This document shows positions 28,711 to 37,622 of a DNA stretch of 64,000 nt, piece after piece. Origin of the DNA: Roseateles oligotrophus (GTDB lineage Bacteria > Pseudomonadota > Gammaproteobacteria > Burkholderiales > Burkholderiaceae_C). The number at the start of each line of letters is the position of its first letter. Within the stretch, counting starts at the first letter, position 1. Below the pieces are notes generated by a model, which worked only from the letters and a program-made list of their open reading frames with translations, was not told where the DNA came from and ran no database searches. The position numbers and the translations under genes are program-made. Location: assembly GCF_025717515.1 (NCBI RefSeq), contig NZ_JAJIRN010000003.1, positions 434,001-498,000 of the forward strand. Reading direction: 5' to 3'.

Positions 28711-29789
28711 CGACCATGCTGGACAAGAAGTTTTCCCCCCAGAAGCAAACCGCCTTCGCGGCCCGGTTTGAGGCGCAGAAGATCGCTTTTGGCCCGGTTG
28801 TCTTCCAATGCGTGCGCTACGCTTGGCAGCGCGGCATGCTCAAAAAGCTCGCCGATGGCGGCGCCGCTGGTTTCAGCATCGAGGACCTGGCCGCCACCGG
28901 CCATTGGAGTGCCTATGCGCTGAAGCTGGTGCTGGAGACTTGTCTTTCGGCCGGCGTGGTGAGCCTGCAAGGTGGGCGTTATGTGTTGGACAAAACCGGC
29001 TACTGCATGCTCACCGATCCGATCACGCAGGTCAATATGAACTTCATTGCCGATGTTTGTTATGCGGGTCTGGCCGATCTGGATCGATCGCTTGATGCAG
29101 AGCAGCCGCTCGGTCTGGCCCATTTGGGTGACTGGCCGACCATTTACGAGGGCTTGTCGGCGTTGCCCGAGCCGGCCAAGACCAGTTGGTTCGAGTTCGA
29201 TCACCATTATTCGGACACATCCTTTCCCGATGTGATGCCCGATGTGTTTGCCACCGGCCCGCAGCGGGTGATGGACATCGGCGCCAATACAGGCAAGTTC
29301 AGCCTTGCGACGCTGGCCTATAACGCCGAAGTTGAGCTGCATTTGGTCGATCTGCCGCAGCAGTTGCTGATGGCCGAGCAAGCGCTGCAGGCCGCCGGCC
29401 TGGGCGCGCGGGCACATCTGCACGGCGTGAACATGCTGGATCCGGCATGTGAGTTCCCGGCCGGCATGGACCTGATCTGGATGAGCCAGTTCCTGAGTTG
29501 CTTCAGCGAACCCGTCATCGCCAGCATCCTGGCACGTGTAGCCAAATCCCTGGCGGATAAGGGTCAGGTCTTGATCATGGACACCTTCTGGGACCGCCAG
29601 CGCTACGACATTGCCGCCTATTGCCTGATCAACACCAGCCCCTATTTCACGGCCATGGCCAGCGGCAATAGCAAGGTCTACCAAAGCGGCGACTACATCC
29701 GCCTGGCCGAGGCCGCCGGCCTGAAGCTGCTGACCGCGCGAGATGGCATCGGCTATTGCCACAGCCTGCTGAGGTTTGCCAAGGCATGA
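28707..29789 (+). CDS. SAM-dependent methyltransferase (aryl-polyene cluster)
   Basis: A 360-residue class I methyltransferase. An N-terminal winged-helix dimerisation domain (to about residue 130) precedes the SAM-binding fold with motif I VMDIGANTGKF and the acidic motif HLVDLP. This O-methyltransferase layout fits methylation of the phenol of the aryl head group, a known modification of aryl polyenes. It is coupled to both neighbours by ATGA overlaps. Confidence 0.87.
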   Translation: MTTMLDKKFSPQKQTAFAARFEAQKIAFGPVVFQCVRYAWQRGMLKKLADGGAAGFSIEDLAATGHWSAYALKLVLETCLSAGVVSLQGGRYVLDKTGYCMLTDPITQVNMNFIADVCYAGLADLDRSLDAEQPLGLAHLGDWPTIYEGLSALPEPAKTSWFEFDHHYSDTSFPDVMPDVFATGPQRVMDIGANTGKFSLATLAYNAEVELHLVDLPQQLLMAEQALQAAGLGARAHLHGVNMLDPACEFPAGMDLIWMSQFLSCFSEPVIASILARVAKSLADKGQVLIMDTFWDRQRYDIAAYCLINTSPYFTAMASGNSKVYQSGDYIRLAEAAGLKLLTARDGIGYCHSLLRFAKA

Positions 29790-30352
29790 ATCCCATGATC
29801 TCGCGCCGCGTGTTTGGGCTGCTTGCGCTCGCTTTGACGGCCTGCGCCGCGCCGCGCAAGCGTGATCCGGGTCTGCCGCTGCTGCATTTGCCGCCGGCCG
29901 AGTTGGGTCGCCCGCTCAGCCTGGTGCAGAGACTCAGTGTGCGACGCCTGGCCGCAATTGATGAGCCGCCGCAAGTGGTTGATGTGCTGCTTGAGGCCGA
30001 TGCGGCAAGTTTGCGTTTGGCTGGCTTTGCCTTGAATCAACGTGTGTTGACGATGAGTTGGGACGGCCAGGCTCTGACCGTGCAGCGCCACCCGCTGTTG
30101 CCGGCCCAGGTGGAAGAAAAACGCATCCTGCGCGATTTGTGTCTGGTCTATTGGCCGGCCGAGTCCTTGCGCCAGCGCTTGCCCGAGGGTTGGCTGCTGC
30201 GGGCCGATGCCGGCGGGCGGCGTTTGTTTGACGCGGATCGTCTGGCCTTGAGCGTGGAGTTCCAAGGCAGCGAGGAAAATGGGCGGGTGCTGTTGTTGAA
30301 CCTGCTGGAAGGCTATGAATTGCTGATCGAATCGAAATTGCAAGGGCCATGA
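29786..30352 (+). CDS. DUF3261 lipoprotein
   Basis: A 188-residue probable outer-membrane lipoprotein. The signal ends in the lipobox LTAC (Cys at about residue 20). The rest matches the DUF3261 family, nearly always found in aryl-polyene clusters together with the LolA-like and MMPL proteins. By analogy with LolB it may receive the lipid at the outer membrane, but no experiment known to me shows this. ATGA overlaps occur at both ends. Confidence 0.85.
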   Translation: MNPMISRRVFGLLALALTACAAPRKRDPGLPLLHLPPAELGRPLSLVQRLSVRRLAAIDEPPQVVDVLLEADAASLRLAGFALNQRVLTMSWDGQALTVQRHPLLPAQVEEKRILRDLCLVYWPAESLRQRLPEGWLLRADAGGRRLFDADRLALSVEFQGSEENGRVLLLNLLEGYELLIESKLQGP

Positions 30353-32031
30353 GGGGCATGAGTGCAGCCTATTTGAACGAGCTGGGTTTGATCTGTGCCC
30401 TGGGCAGTGGGCAGGCCGAGGTACGCGCCGGGCTCTTCGCCGCAGCTCCGAGCGGCGTGGCCGAGTTGAGCGATTTGCTGCCCGGGCGCAGCCTGCATCT
30501 GGGCGCGGTGCGCCAGCCCTTGCCGGATTTGGCGCATCTGCCGCTGCACCAGCGCAGCCGCAACAATGCCTTGCTGCTGGCGGCGCTGGCGCAGATTCGG
30601 CCCGCTGTTGACGCGGCGATTGGACGTTATGGCGCCGAGCGCATCGGCGTCATCCTGGGCACCAGCACCTCGGGTGTGGGCGAGAGCGAGGCCGCTTTTG
30701 CCGCTCGCCAGCGTGAAGGCCAGTTCCCTGTGGGCTTTGACGTGCGCCAGCAGGAGATCGGCTCGCCGGCCTTGATGCTGGCCGATCTGCTCGGGCTGGG
30801 CGGCCCGGCCTATGTGATTTCAACCGCCTGCTCCTCCAGCGCCAAGGCCTTGGCCAGTGCGGCGCGCCAGCTCGCGGCGGGCGTTTTTGATGCGGTGCTG
30901 TGCGGCGGGGCCGACTCGCTGTGCGCCTTCACGGTGGCCGGTTTTGAGTCGCTGGAGTCGGTCGACGCGGCGCGCTGCAATCCCAGCAGTGCGAACCGCC
31001 GGGGCATCAATATCGGCGAAGCGGCGGCCCTGTTTTTGATGACGCGTGAGCCCGCAGGAGTGCGCTTGGCCGCTTGGGGCGAGAGCTCCGATGCCCACCA
31101 TATTTCGGCCCCCTTGGCTTCGGGCGAGGGCGCTTTGAGCGCGATGCAGCAGGCCTTGCAAGGCGCCGGCCTGGCGCCGCACGAGATCGACTATCTCAAT
31201 CTGCATGGCACCGCCACGCTGCAAAATGATGCGATGGAGGCGCGTGCCGTTCAGCAGCTTTTTGGCTCGGATCTGGCCTGCAGTTCGACCAAGCCCTTGA
31301 CCGGGCACACGCTGGGCGCGGCCGGCGCGCTCGAGGCCGCGCTCGCCTGGCTGACGCTGACCGACAACCCGCTGGGCCAGCTGCCCCCGCATTGGTGGGA
31401 CGGCTGCGCCGACCCGAATCTGCCCCGATTGAATCTGGTGCGGCCAGGCCAGAGCCTGGGCCGCCCGCCGCGTGCGGTGCTGAGCAACTCCTTTGCCTTT
31501 GGCGGCAGCAATGCGGCGCTGCTGTTGACGCGGGAAAGCGCCGCTGAATTCGAGCCGCAGCAGCAATGGGCGATCAGCGAGCTGCTGCCGCATGGCGGGC
31601 GGATGCGCTTGTTGACGGACTTGCTGGACTCCGACCCGGAAGGCGTCACGGCGCTGGTCTGCATTCAGGCGCAGGACTTGTTTTTTGATCCCGCGCTGGG
31701 GTCGGCCGGTGGTGTCGGCGCCTGGGTCGGGATTGAATACATGGCGCAGGCGGTGGCCGCTTGGGCAGGTCTGCAGGCGCGGGCATCGGGCGGCGCGCCG
31801 AAGATCGGCCTGCTGCTGGGCAGCCGCAAATATCGCTGCGAGCGCGCCTGCTTCGAGCTCGGTGATCGCTTGGAGGTGAGGGTCCGGCGCGAGTTTCAAG
31901 CCGACAACGGGCTCGGGCAATTTGCCTGCGAGATTCTGATTGGCGGGCATTGTGTTGCCGGCGCGGTGCTGACGGTTTTTGCCCCGCCCGACCCGGAGCA
32001 ATTTTTGCGAGAACAAGGAACATCGGCATGA
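30349..32031 (+). CDS. Fused beta-ketoacyl-ACP synthase / ApeP-type dehydratase
   Basis: A 560-residue bifunctional protein. Residues 1 to about 395 are a ketosynthase with the full Cys161 (STACSSSAKA), His286 (LHGTAT) and His320 (PLTGHTLGAAGA) triad, so it is an active condensing enzyme. Residues from about 405 form a second hotdog dehydratase domain of the ApeP type, opening with LLPHGGRMRLLTDLL (His415 as the likely catalytic base). In other clusters the ketosynthase and dehydratase are separate adjacent genes. It is coupled to DUF3261 and the reductase by ATGA overlaps. Confidence 0.88.
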   Translation: MRGMSAAYLNELGLICALGSGQAEVRAGLFAAAPSGVAELSDLLPGRSLHLGAVRQPLPDLAHLPLHQRSRNNALLLAALAQIRPAVDAAIGRYGAERIGVILGTSTSGVGESEAAFAARQREGQFPVGFDVRQQEIGSPALMLADLLGLGGPAYVISTACSSSAKALASAARQLAAGVFDAVLCGGADSLCAFTVAGFESLESVDAARCNPSSANRRGINIGEAAALFLMTREPAGVRLAAWGESSDAHHISAPLASGEGALSAMQQALQGAGLAPHEIDYLNLHGTATLQNDAMEARAVQQLFGSDLACSSTKPLTGHTLGAAGALEAALAWLTLTDNPLGQLPPHWWDGCADPNLPRLNLVRPGQSLGRPPRAVLSNSFAFGGSNAALLLTRESAAEFEPQQQWAISELLPHGGRMRLLTDLLDSDPEGVTALVCIQAQDLFFDPALGSAGGVGAWVGIEYMAQAVAAWAGLQARASGGAPKIGLLLGSRKYRCERACFELGDRLEVRVRREFQADNGLGQFACEILIGGHCVAGAVLTVFAPPDPEQFLREQGTSA

Positions 32032-32768
32032 CGGACAAACTCAACAAGACGGTGCTGGTGACCGGCTCTAGCCGCGGCATCGGCCGCGCCATCGCGCTGC
32101 GTCTGGCCCGCGATGGCTACGACCTGGTGATCCATTGCCGCAGCCAACGCGGCGAGGCGGATGCGGTGGCGGCCGAGGTCGCGGCGCTCGGCCGCAGTGC
32201 CCGGGTGCTGCAATTCGACGTCGGCCAACGTGAAGCGGCCGCCCACGCCTTGCTGGACGATGTTGAACTGCATGGCTGCTATTACGGCGTGGTCTGCAAT
32301 GCCGGCATCGCCCGCGACGGCGCCTTTCCGGCGCTCAGCGGCGAGGACTGGGACGCCGTCATACACACCAATCTGGACGGCTTCTTCAATGTACTGCAGC
32401 CGCTGACCATGCCGCTGGTGCGGCGCCGCCAGCCCGGCCGCATCGTCACGCTGGCTTCGGTGTCGGGTTTGATGGGCAATCGCGGCCAGGTCAATTACAG
32501 CGCCGCCAAGGCCGGTATCATGGGCGCCACAAAAGCGCTGGCGGTCGAGTTGGCAAGCCGGGAGATCACCGTCAATTGCGTGGCTCCGGGCTTGATTGAA
32601 ACCGAGATGGTGGACGCGCGCATGCTGGAAGAAGCCCTCAAGCTGATTCCAGCCAAGCGCATTGGAAAACCCGAAGAGGTGGCCGCCGTGGTGAGTTTCT
32701 TGATGAGTCCGGATGCGGCCTACATCACGCGCCAGGTTATTTCTGTCAATGGGGGGATGGTTGGATGA
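32028..32768 (+). CDS. 3-ketoacyl-ACP reductase (FabG-like, ApeQ type)
   Basis: A 246-residue short-chain dehydrogenase. The NADPH-binding motif is GSSRGIGRA (13-21), NNAG is replaced by CNAG (90-93), and the catalytic residues are Ser144, Tyr157 and Lys161 (YSAAK). It reduces the beta-keto group after each condensation, before dehydration gives the conjugated double bond. ATGA overlaps at both ends tie its translation to the two ketosynthases. Confidence 0.92.
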   Translation: MTDKLNKTVLVTGSSRGIGRAIALRLARDGYDLVIHCRSQRGEADAVAAEVAALGRSARVLQFDVGQREAAAHALLDDVELHGCYYGVVCNAGIARDGAFPALSGEDWDAVIHTNLDGFFNVLQPLTMPLVRRRQPGRIVTLASVSGLMGNRGQVNYSAAKAGIMGATKALAVELASREITVNCVAPGLIETEMVDARMLEEALKLIPAKRIGKPEEVAAVVSFLMSPDAAYITRQVISVNGGMVG

Positions 32769-33997
32769 GCAGGCGTGTTGTCGTCACGGGTGTGGGCGCG
32801 ATCAGCCCTTTGGGGCATGACTGGGCCACGGTCGAAGCGCGCCTGCGGGCCGGCCATAACGCCGTCCAGGTGGTGCATGAATGGGCCGATTACGAGGGCT
32901 TGAACACGCAAGTCGGCGCGCCGGCGATGGCCTTCGACTTGCCGCATGAGCGCTACAACCGCAAGAGCATGCGCAGCATGGGCCGGGTGGCGGTGATGGC
33001 CACGCGCGCCAGCGAGATGGCGCTGCAAGATGCCGGATTGCTGGGCGACCCTTTGGTCAAAAGCGGCCGCATGGGCATCTCCTTCGGCTCCAGTTCGGGC
33101 ACGCCCAAGGCCATCGGCGACTTCGGCCGCATGATGCTGGACAAGAACACCGAGGGCATCAACGCGACCACCTATATCAAGATGATGGCGCATACGGCGG
33201 CCGTCAATATCGGCGTCTTCCTGGGACTGACCGGCCGCATCATCACCACCACCAGCGCCTGTACCTCGGGCTCGCAAGGCATCGGCTATGCCTACGAAGC
33301 GATCCAATCGGGCAAGCAGTTAGCGATGTTGGCCGGCGGGGCCGAGGAACTCGATGCGACGCAGGCGGCGGTGTTCGATACATTGTTCGCCACCAGCGTC
33401 AAGTACAACGGCAGGCCAGACCTGACCCCGCGCCCTTTCGATGTGGCGCGCGATGGCTTGGTGCTGGGCGAGGGTGCGTGCACCTTGGTGCTGGAGGAAT
33501 ACGAGCATGCGCGCGCCCGCGGAGCGCGCATCTATGCCGAGCTGGTCGGCTTCGGCACCAATAGCGACGGCGCTCATGTGACGCATCCGCAGGCCGAGAC
33601 GATGGCAGGAGCGATTCATTTGGCGCTGCAGGACGCCGGGCTGCAGCCGGCGGACATCGCCTATATCAATGCCCATGGCACCGCCACCGATCAAGGCGAT
33701 GTGGCCGAATCGCAGGCGACTCACTGCGTGTTCGGGCCCCGCGTTGCGATCTCATCCTTGAAGAGCTATATGGGCCACACGCTGGGCGCTTGTGGCGCGC
33801 TGGAGGCTTGGCTCAGCATCGAGATGATGAATCGCGGTTGGTTCGCGCCGACGCTCAACCTGACGCAGGTCGACCCGCTCTGTGGCGAACTTGACTACAT
33901 CACTGGGCCCGGGCGTGAACTGCAGACCGATATCGTGATGAGCAACAATTTTGCGTTTGGAGGGATCAATACCTCGCTGATTTTTAAGCGCATCTAG
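32765..33997 (+). CDS. Beta-ketoacyl-ACP synthase (FabF-like, ApeR type)
   Basis: A 410-residue ketosynthase with Cys166 (TTSACTSGS), His304 (NAHGTATD), Lys333 and His338 (SLKSYMGHTLGACGA) in place, so catalytically complete. It is the second active condensing enzyme of the cluster; the C-terminal NNFAFGGINTSLIF is typical. One of the two probably performs the first condensation on the aryl starter, which is inference. This is the last biosynthetic gene of the tightly overlapping run. Confidence 0.92.
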   Translation: MSRRVVVTGVGAISPLGHDWATVEARLRAGHNAVQVVHEWADYEGLNTQVGAPAMAFDLPHERYNRKSMRSMGRVAVMATRASEMALQDAGLLGDPLVKSGRMGISFGSSSGTPKAIGDFGRMMLDKNTEGINATTYIKMMAHTAAVNIGVFLGLTGRIITTTSACTSGSQGIGYAYEAIQSGKQLAMLAGGAEELDATQAAVFDTLFATSVKYNGRPDLTPRPFDVARDGLVLGEGACTLVLEEYEHARARGARIYAELVGFGTNSDGAHVTHPQAETMAGAIHLALQDAGLQPADIAYINAHGTATDQGDVAESQATHCVFGPRVAISSLKSYMGHTLGACGALEAWLSIEMMNRGWFAPTLNLTQVDPLCGELDYITGPGRELQTDIVMSNNFAFGGINTSLIFKRI

Positions 33998-34019
33998 TTT
34001 TTCATAAGGGAGTGATGTC

Positions 34020-34451
34020 ATGAAGAAAGTATTACTGGCAGTAGCCTTGGCCAGTTTGATGGGCGCAGCGCAAGCCGCACGCAGCCCGGTAGCCTTGGTG
34101 GAGCCCGCGCGCGTGGTGTTGGCTTCGGCGACATCAACGGCAGCGCAAACGCCGACCATGGAGCAAGTTAAGTCGGCCATCATCAAGGGCGGCGTTGTCC
34201 ATGACTGGATGCTTGCCAGCGACGAACCCGGCAAGCTGAGATTGAAGTTCAACAAGCAGGACAAGCATGAAGTCGTGGTGGACGTTAGCTATGACCCGAG
34301 TGGCTTTCAAATTCGTTACGTCAGCAGTGTCAATATGCAGTACGCAACCAGCGGCGCGGGGGCGATCATTCATCCCTTCTACAACAAGTGGATCGGCTCG
34401 TTAAGCCAGTCCATCTTGCTTGAACTTGGCCGGGCGCCGGTTCAACAGTGA
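34020..34451 (+). CDS. Small exported protein of unknown function
   Basis: A 143-residue protein with a clear Sec signal (MKKVLLAVALASLMGAAQAAR). I recognise no named family with certainty. The mature part has a short predicted helix (TMEQVKSAIIKGGVVHDWML) and a beta-rich segment (KHEVVVDVSYDPSGFQIRYVSSVNMQY). It follows the last ketosynthase gene by 22 bp with a good ribosome-binding site (AAGGGAG), so it may share its transcript. A periplasmic or outer-membrane location is inferred. Confidence 0.75.
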   Translation: MKKVLLAVALASLMGAAQAARSPVALVEPARVVLASATSTAAQTPTMEQVKSAIIKGGVVHDWMLASDEPGKLRLKFNKQDKHEVVVDVSYDPSGFQIRYVSSVNMQYATSGAGAIIHPFYNKWIGSLSQSILLELGRAPVQQ

Positions 34452-34508
34452 ACTAGCCCGTGCCCCAGTCTCTGGGCAATAGTTTTTGAGCATTCAGCGA
34501 GGAAAGCC

Positions 34509-34946
34509 ATGAGTAAATTTTTGATAGCTGCCGTCTTTCTTGCCAGCCTGACGCCGCTGGCGCAGGCTCGCGATACGGTCCTGAATATCCCCTTGGCCGA
34601 TGTTTTGGCGATGCCCGAAGCGCAGGGCAAACTTGACGGATCCGTCAAGTTCTTCTTGGCTGGGCAGCAAACACCCAAGGTGATCAAGACTTTCTCCAGC
34701 GATGTTTCCAACCCGAAGACGAATGGCTTCGGCAAGACCGATGAGTTCGGTTGCAAATGGGCCGCGCTCTCGGCGCTGATTGCCTTTCAAAAGAGCGCCA
34801 AGCGCGAGGGCGCCAACGCCGTGGTGGATCTGGTCAGCTACTACAAGAAGAACGAGACCAAGAGCGACACCACCTTCGAGTGCCATGCCGGCGCGATGAT
34901 CATTGGTGTGGCCTTGAAGGGTACGTACGCGACGGTTGGTGAGTAA
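34509..34946 (+). CDS. Small exported protein (family often mislabelled 'excinuclease ATPase subunit')
   Basis: A 145-residue protein with a Sec signal cleaved near AQARD. The mature part includes KLDGSVKFFLAG, a Cys in DEFGCKWAALSALIAFQ and another in FECHAG, which could form a disulfide, and the segment KREGANAVVDLVSYYKK, reminiscent of small YbjQ/RcsF-like folds. From memory, near-identical proteins in Burkholderiales are labelled as excinuclease, but nothing here resembles a nuclease or ATPase. Function is unknown. Confidence 0.75.
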   Translation: MSKFLIAAVFLASLTPLAQARDTVLNIPLADVLAMPEAQGKLDGSVKFFLAGQQTPKVIKTFSSDVSNPKTNGFGKTDEFGCKWAALSALIAFQKSAKREGANAVVDLVSYYKKNETKSDTTFECHAGAMIIGVALKGTYATVGE

Positions 34947-35078
34947 GTTCACCGAGTTGAGTCCGAGCAGCGAGCTGGCGAAGCTTGACGCTCATGCCTT
35001 GTAGGGCTCTATGCCGGCTTCGCTGGGCGGCTTTGTCAAATAGATGGTTCGATATTTTGAAGATAAATGGAATTTAAT

Positions 35079-35528
35079 ATGAATATTTTTCCCCGCGCAG
35101 CGCTTTGCCTTTCTGCCGTCTTGCTGCTTTCTGCATGTGCCGCGACTACGAATTTCAGCAGTTCCAATCCCAGTGCCCGCCTCGAAGTCAAAGAGAGCTT
35201 GAATACCCAGGCAACGCGAACCGAATCTTTTCAAGCCACAAGTTTTGGGAATTATGAATTTCGCGCTCAGGCCGAGGGAATGGAGCCCCTCTACGGTGTG
35301 TTGCCTTTGAAGTTCAATGGCGGTTACTTGGCCTTGGATATTTTGTTTTTCGCGCCGGCTATGTTCTTCAATTTGCGTGAGGTCTATCCTTTTTACGAGT
35401 TTGATCTGGAAAAGGGGGTTGTAAAGTATCGTCACAAAAACACGGATGAGTGGGTCACTTACTTCCCGCTGGAAGCCGAGAAGCAGCGAGCTAAACGGCA
35501 TTTCAAGGATGCAGGTGGCGCTAAGTAA
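35079..35528 (+). CDS. Putative lipoprotein of unknown function
   Basis: A 149-residue protein with a lipoprotein signal ending in LLSAC (Cys about residue 22). A hydrophobic stretch follows in the middle (YLALDILFFAPAMFFN), and the C-terminus is charged. ATG 35079 is chosen because the signal begins there; the in-frame ATG at 35067 adds four residues. The gene and its upstream spacer are visibly richer in A+T than the neighbours, which may point to separate origin. No family recognised. Confidence 0.7.
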   Translation: MNIFPRAALCLSAVLLLSACAATTNFSSSNPSARLEVKESLNTQATRTESFQATSFGNYEFRAQAEGMEPLYGVLPLKFNGGYLALDILFFAPAMFFNLREVYPFYEFDLEKGVVKYRHKNTDEWVTYFPLEAEKQRAKRHFKDAGGAK

Positions 35529-35572
35529 CTTGCCTCCATCTGAAAAAACTTAAAATTTGAGGTTGACGCAGT

Positions 35573-36004
35573 ATGAAAATCATCTTGTTGGTCTTGTTTG
35601 CTTTATTACTGAGCGGCTGCGCGATTCGGCAGAATGTGAAACCGACCGAGCAATTTGCCGAGAAGCAAATTTGCGTCGTTGAAAACCCCAAGGTCAAGAA
35701 TGGATTTATCGAGGCCTATCGCAAGGTCTTGGTCCAGAAGGGCTACGAGGTTCGGATGCTTCCGCCTTCGGCTTCGCTGATCGAGTGCCCGATTACTTCC
35801 ACATACACGGCCAATTGGCGCTGGGATCTGGCGATGTATATGTCTTATGCCGAAATCAAGGTCTATAAGCAGGCCAAACCCAGCGGCGAAGCCATCTATG
35901 ACGCAACCCATGGCGGAGGCAATATGAATAAGTTCATTTCCGCCGACGTCAAGATTACCGAGTTGGTGAACCAGCTCTTTCCTGGTGGCGCTGGAACTCG
36001 GTGA
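35573..36004 (+). CDS. Putative Sbal_3080-type lipoprotein
   Basis: A 143-residue lipoprotein with lipobox LLSGC (Cys about residue 16). The mature sequence contains KQICVVENPKVKNGFIEAYRKVL and ANWRWDLAMYMSYAEIKVYK, which I recognise as the Sbal_3080 family of uncharacterised lipoproteins. Its stop overlaps the GTG start of the phosphopantetheinyl transferase, so the two are translationally coupled; a functional tie to the carrier-protein system is possible but unproven. Confidence 0.78.
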   Translation: MKIILLVLFALLLSGCAIRQNVKPTEQFAEKQICVVENPKVKNGFIEAYRKVLVQKGYEVRMLPPSASLIECPITSTYTANWRWDLAMYMSYAEIKVYKQAKPSGEAIYDATHGGGNMNKFISADVKITELVNQLFPGGAGTR

Positions 36005-36687
36005 GACTGATCTGCGAGCTGGCAAATATCGAACTGCTGGTTCGTGATCTGCCGGCGACGCAGGACTGGCTAAGCCCTTCTGAAACCCGGCGTTTCGACA
36101 GCTTCAGTCATCCGCAGCGGCGCCGCAGCTTTCTTGCCGGCCGCCAACTGGCGAGGGCTGTCGTGGCGCGTTGGCCGAGTTTGATTCAGCCGGGGTTGTT
36201 GGTGGACGAGCAAGGGTGCAGCCGTATTGAGCACCAGCCCGGCCTCTTTGTGTCCATCTCCCACAGCGGTGACTGGGTCGCTTGCGCCATTGCCGACGCA
36301 CCGATTGGTGTGGACATTGAAAACCTGAGTCGTATTCGTGATTTCGAGGCCTTGGCTCGCATGGTGCACAGCCCAGCCCAATGTCGTGCCATCGCCGAAG
36401 CTGCCGCTCAAGCCGATAGCGCGCAGCAGTTCTATCAATGGTGGACATTGAAAGAGGCTTGGTTCAAGCGACAGGGACGGGGACTCGATCTTGCCAGCAT
36501 GCCTAGCTTGGACTTTGAGTCTTGTGATGGACAGGAAATGACGGCCGCCAGCTTCGTGTTACCGGACTTGGGTCTGGTCTTGGCGATCGACAGTCCGGCT
36601 TTGACGGGCTGCCAATCGCTGGAGTTTGGCGGCGCACGGCGCCAAGCGCTGTGGCGCTTAAAATCGCCGACCCTTGCCGTAGATTGA
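36001..36687 (+). CDS. 4'-phosphopantetheinyl transferase (Sfp superfamily)
   Basis: A 228-residue enzyme that moves phosphopantetheine from CoA to the serine of carrier proteins. The magnesium-binding motif is GVDIE, followed by WWTLKEAWFK, and the N-terminal FLAGRQLAR and VSISHSGDW motifs match the Sfp/AcpT group. It starts with GTG at 36001 by a 4-bp overlap. It is the obvious activator for the two ACPs at 19216 and 19573, although it stands behind four small exported proteins. Confidence 0.92.
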   Translation: MRLICELANIELLVRDLPATQDWLSPSETRRFDSFSHPQRRRSFLAGRQLARAVVARWPSLIQPGLLVDEQGCSRIEHQPGLFVSISHSGDWVACAIADAPIGVDIENLSRIRDFEALARMVHSPAQCRAIAEAAAQADSAQQFYQWWTLKEAWFKRQGRGLDLASMPSLDFESCDGQEMTAASFVLPDLGLVLAIDSPALTGCQSLEFGGARRQALWRLKSPTLAVD

Positions 36688-36699
36688 TCGAGTCCCTTC

Positions 36700-37557
36700 A
36701 TGTCCAAGCCCATTGCTATTTCCCGTGTTCATGACATGGACGCCATTGAACTTGTCTCGCCCGATGGCGCCCGCGCGACCCTGCTCTTGCATGGCGGCCA
36801 TCTGGTTTCCTGGCAGCCGGCCGGCGCCGACGAACAGCTCTATATGTCGCCCAAGTCCGTCTTCGCCTCGGGTCAGGCGATTCGCGGCGGCGTGCCGGTG
36901 ATATTTCCGCAGTTTGCCGCCCGTGGCCCTTTGCAGCGCCATGGTTTTGCCCGCACCAAGCCTTGGTCCTTGGTGTCGGCCGAGCAGGGCAAGGACGACG
37001 CCTTGGCCGTGCTGCGCTTGTGCGATGACGCCGCCACGCGCATGTTCTGGCCCCATGCCTTCGAGCTGGAACTGAGCGTGCGCATCAGCGGGCGCGAAAT
37101 CCAGATTGAGCTGGCCTGTGAGAACAAGGGTGAGGAGGCGTTCGAGTTCACCGCCGCGTTGCACAGTTATCTGCGCGTAGCCGACCTCGACTCGACCAGC
37201 TTGCAAGGCCTGACCGCGATGCGCTATTGGGATTCGGTCGATGAGATGGAGAAGGTCCAGCGGGTGGACCTGCTGCTGCCCGGCGGCGATCTGGATCGCA
37301 TCTATCACCGTGTGCGTGAAGACCTGACCCTCAAGGAGCGACTTGCCACGACCGAGCGCCGCGTCCAGATTCGCCAACAAGGTTTCGAGGATGCCGTGGT
37401 CTGGAACCCTGGCGCCGAGAAATGCGCGGCGCTGGCCGATATGCCGGCCGATGGCTACAAGCAGATGCTTTGCGTCGAGGCGGCTGCGATTGAAGTGCCG
37501 CTGCGCTTGGCGGCGAGTGAGAGTTGGTCGGGCATGCAAACCTTGACTCTGCTCTGA
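36700..37557 (+). CDS. D-hexose-6-phosphate mutarotase (YeaD-like)
   Basis: A 285-residue aldose-1-epimerase fold enzyme interconverting alpha and beta hexose 6-phosphates. Motifs include GGHLVSWQP, RGGVPVIFPQFAARG and the catalytic His/Glu region HGFARTKPW and NPGAEKCAAL. It begins 12 bp after the phosphopantetheinyl transferase but its job is in central sugar metabolism, so the adjacency is probably incidental. Confidence 0.9.
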   Translation: MSKPIAISRVHDMDAIELVSPDGARATLLLHGGHLVSWQPAGADEQLYMSPKSVFASGQAIRGGVPVIFPQFAARGPLQRHGFARTKPWSLVSAEQGKDDALAVLRLCDDAATRMFWPHAFELELSVRISGREIQIELACENKGEEAFEFTAALHSYLRVADLDSTSLQGLTAMRYWDSVDEMEKVQRVDLLLPGGDLDRIYHRVREDLTLKERLATTERRVQIRQQGFEDAVVWNPGAEKCAALADMPADGYKQMLCVEAAAIEVPLRLAASESWSGMQTLTLL

Positions 37558-37622
37558 CAGTTCGGGCTTGCCTTGCTCGCCCTGGCTGACTTAAGCTGAC
37601 GACTCATTTGGGAGTTAGCAAG

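Noticed and set aside
17686-33997. Flexirubin-type instead of aryl-polyene cluster
   Set aside because: No dialkylresorcinol-forming enzymes (DarA/DarB-like) are present; the gene set fits an aryl polyene.
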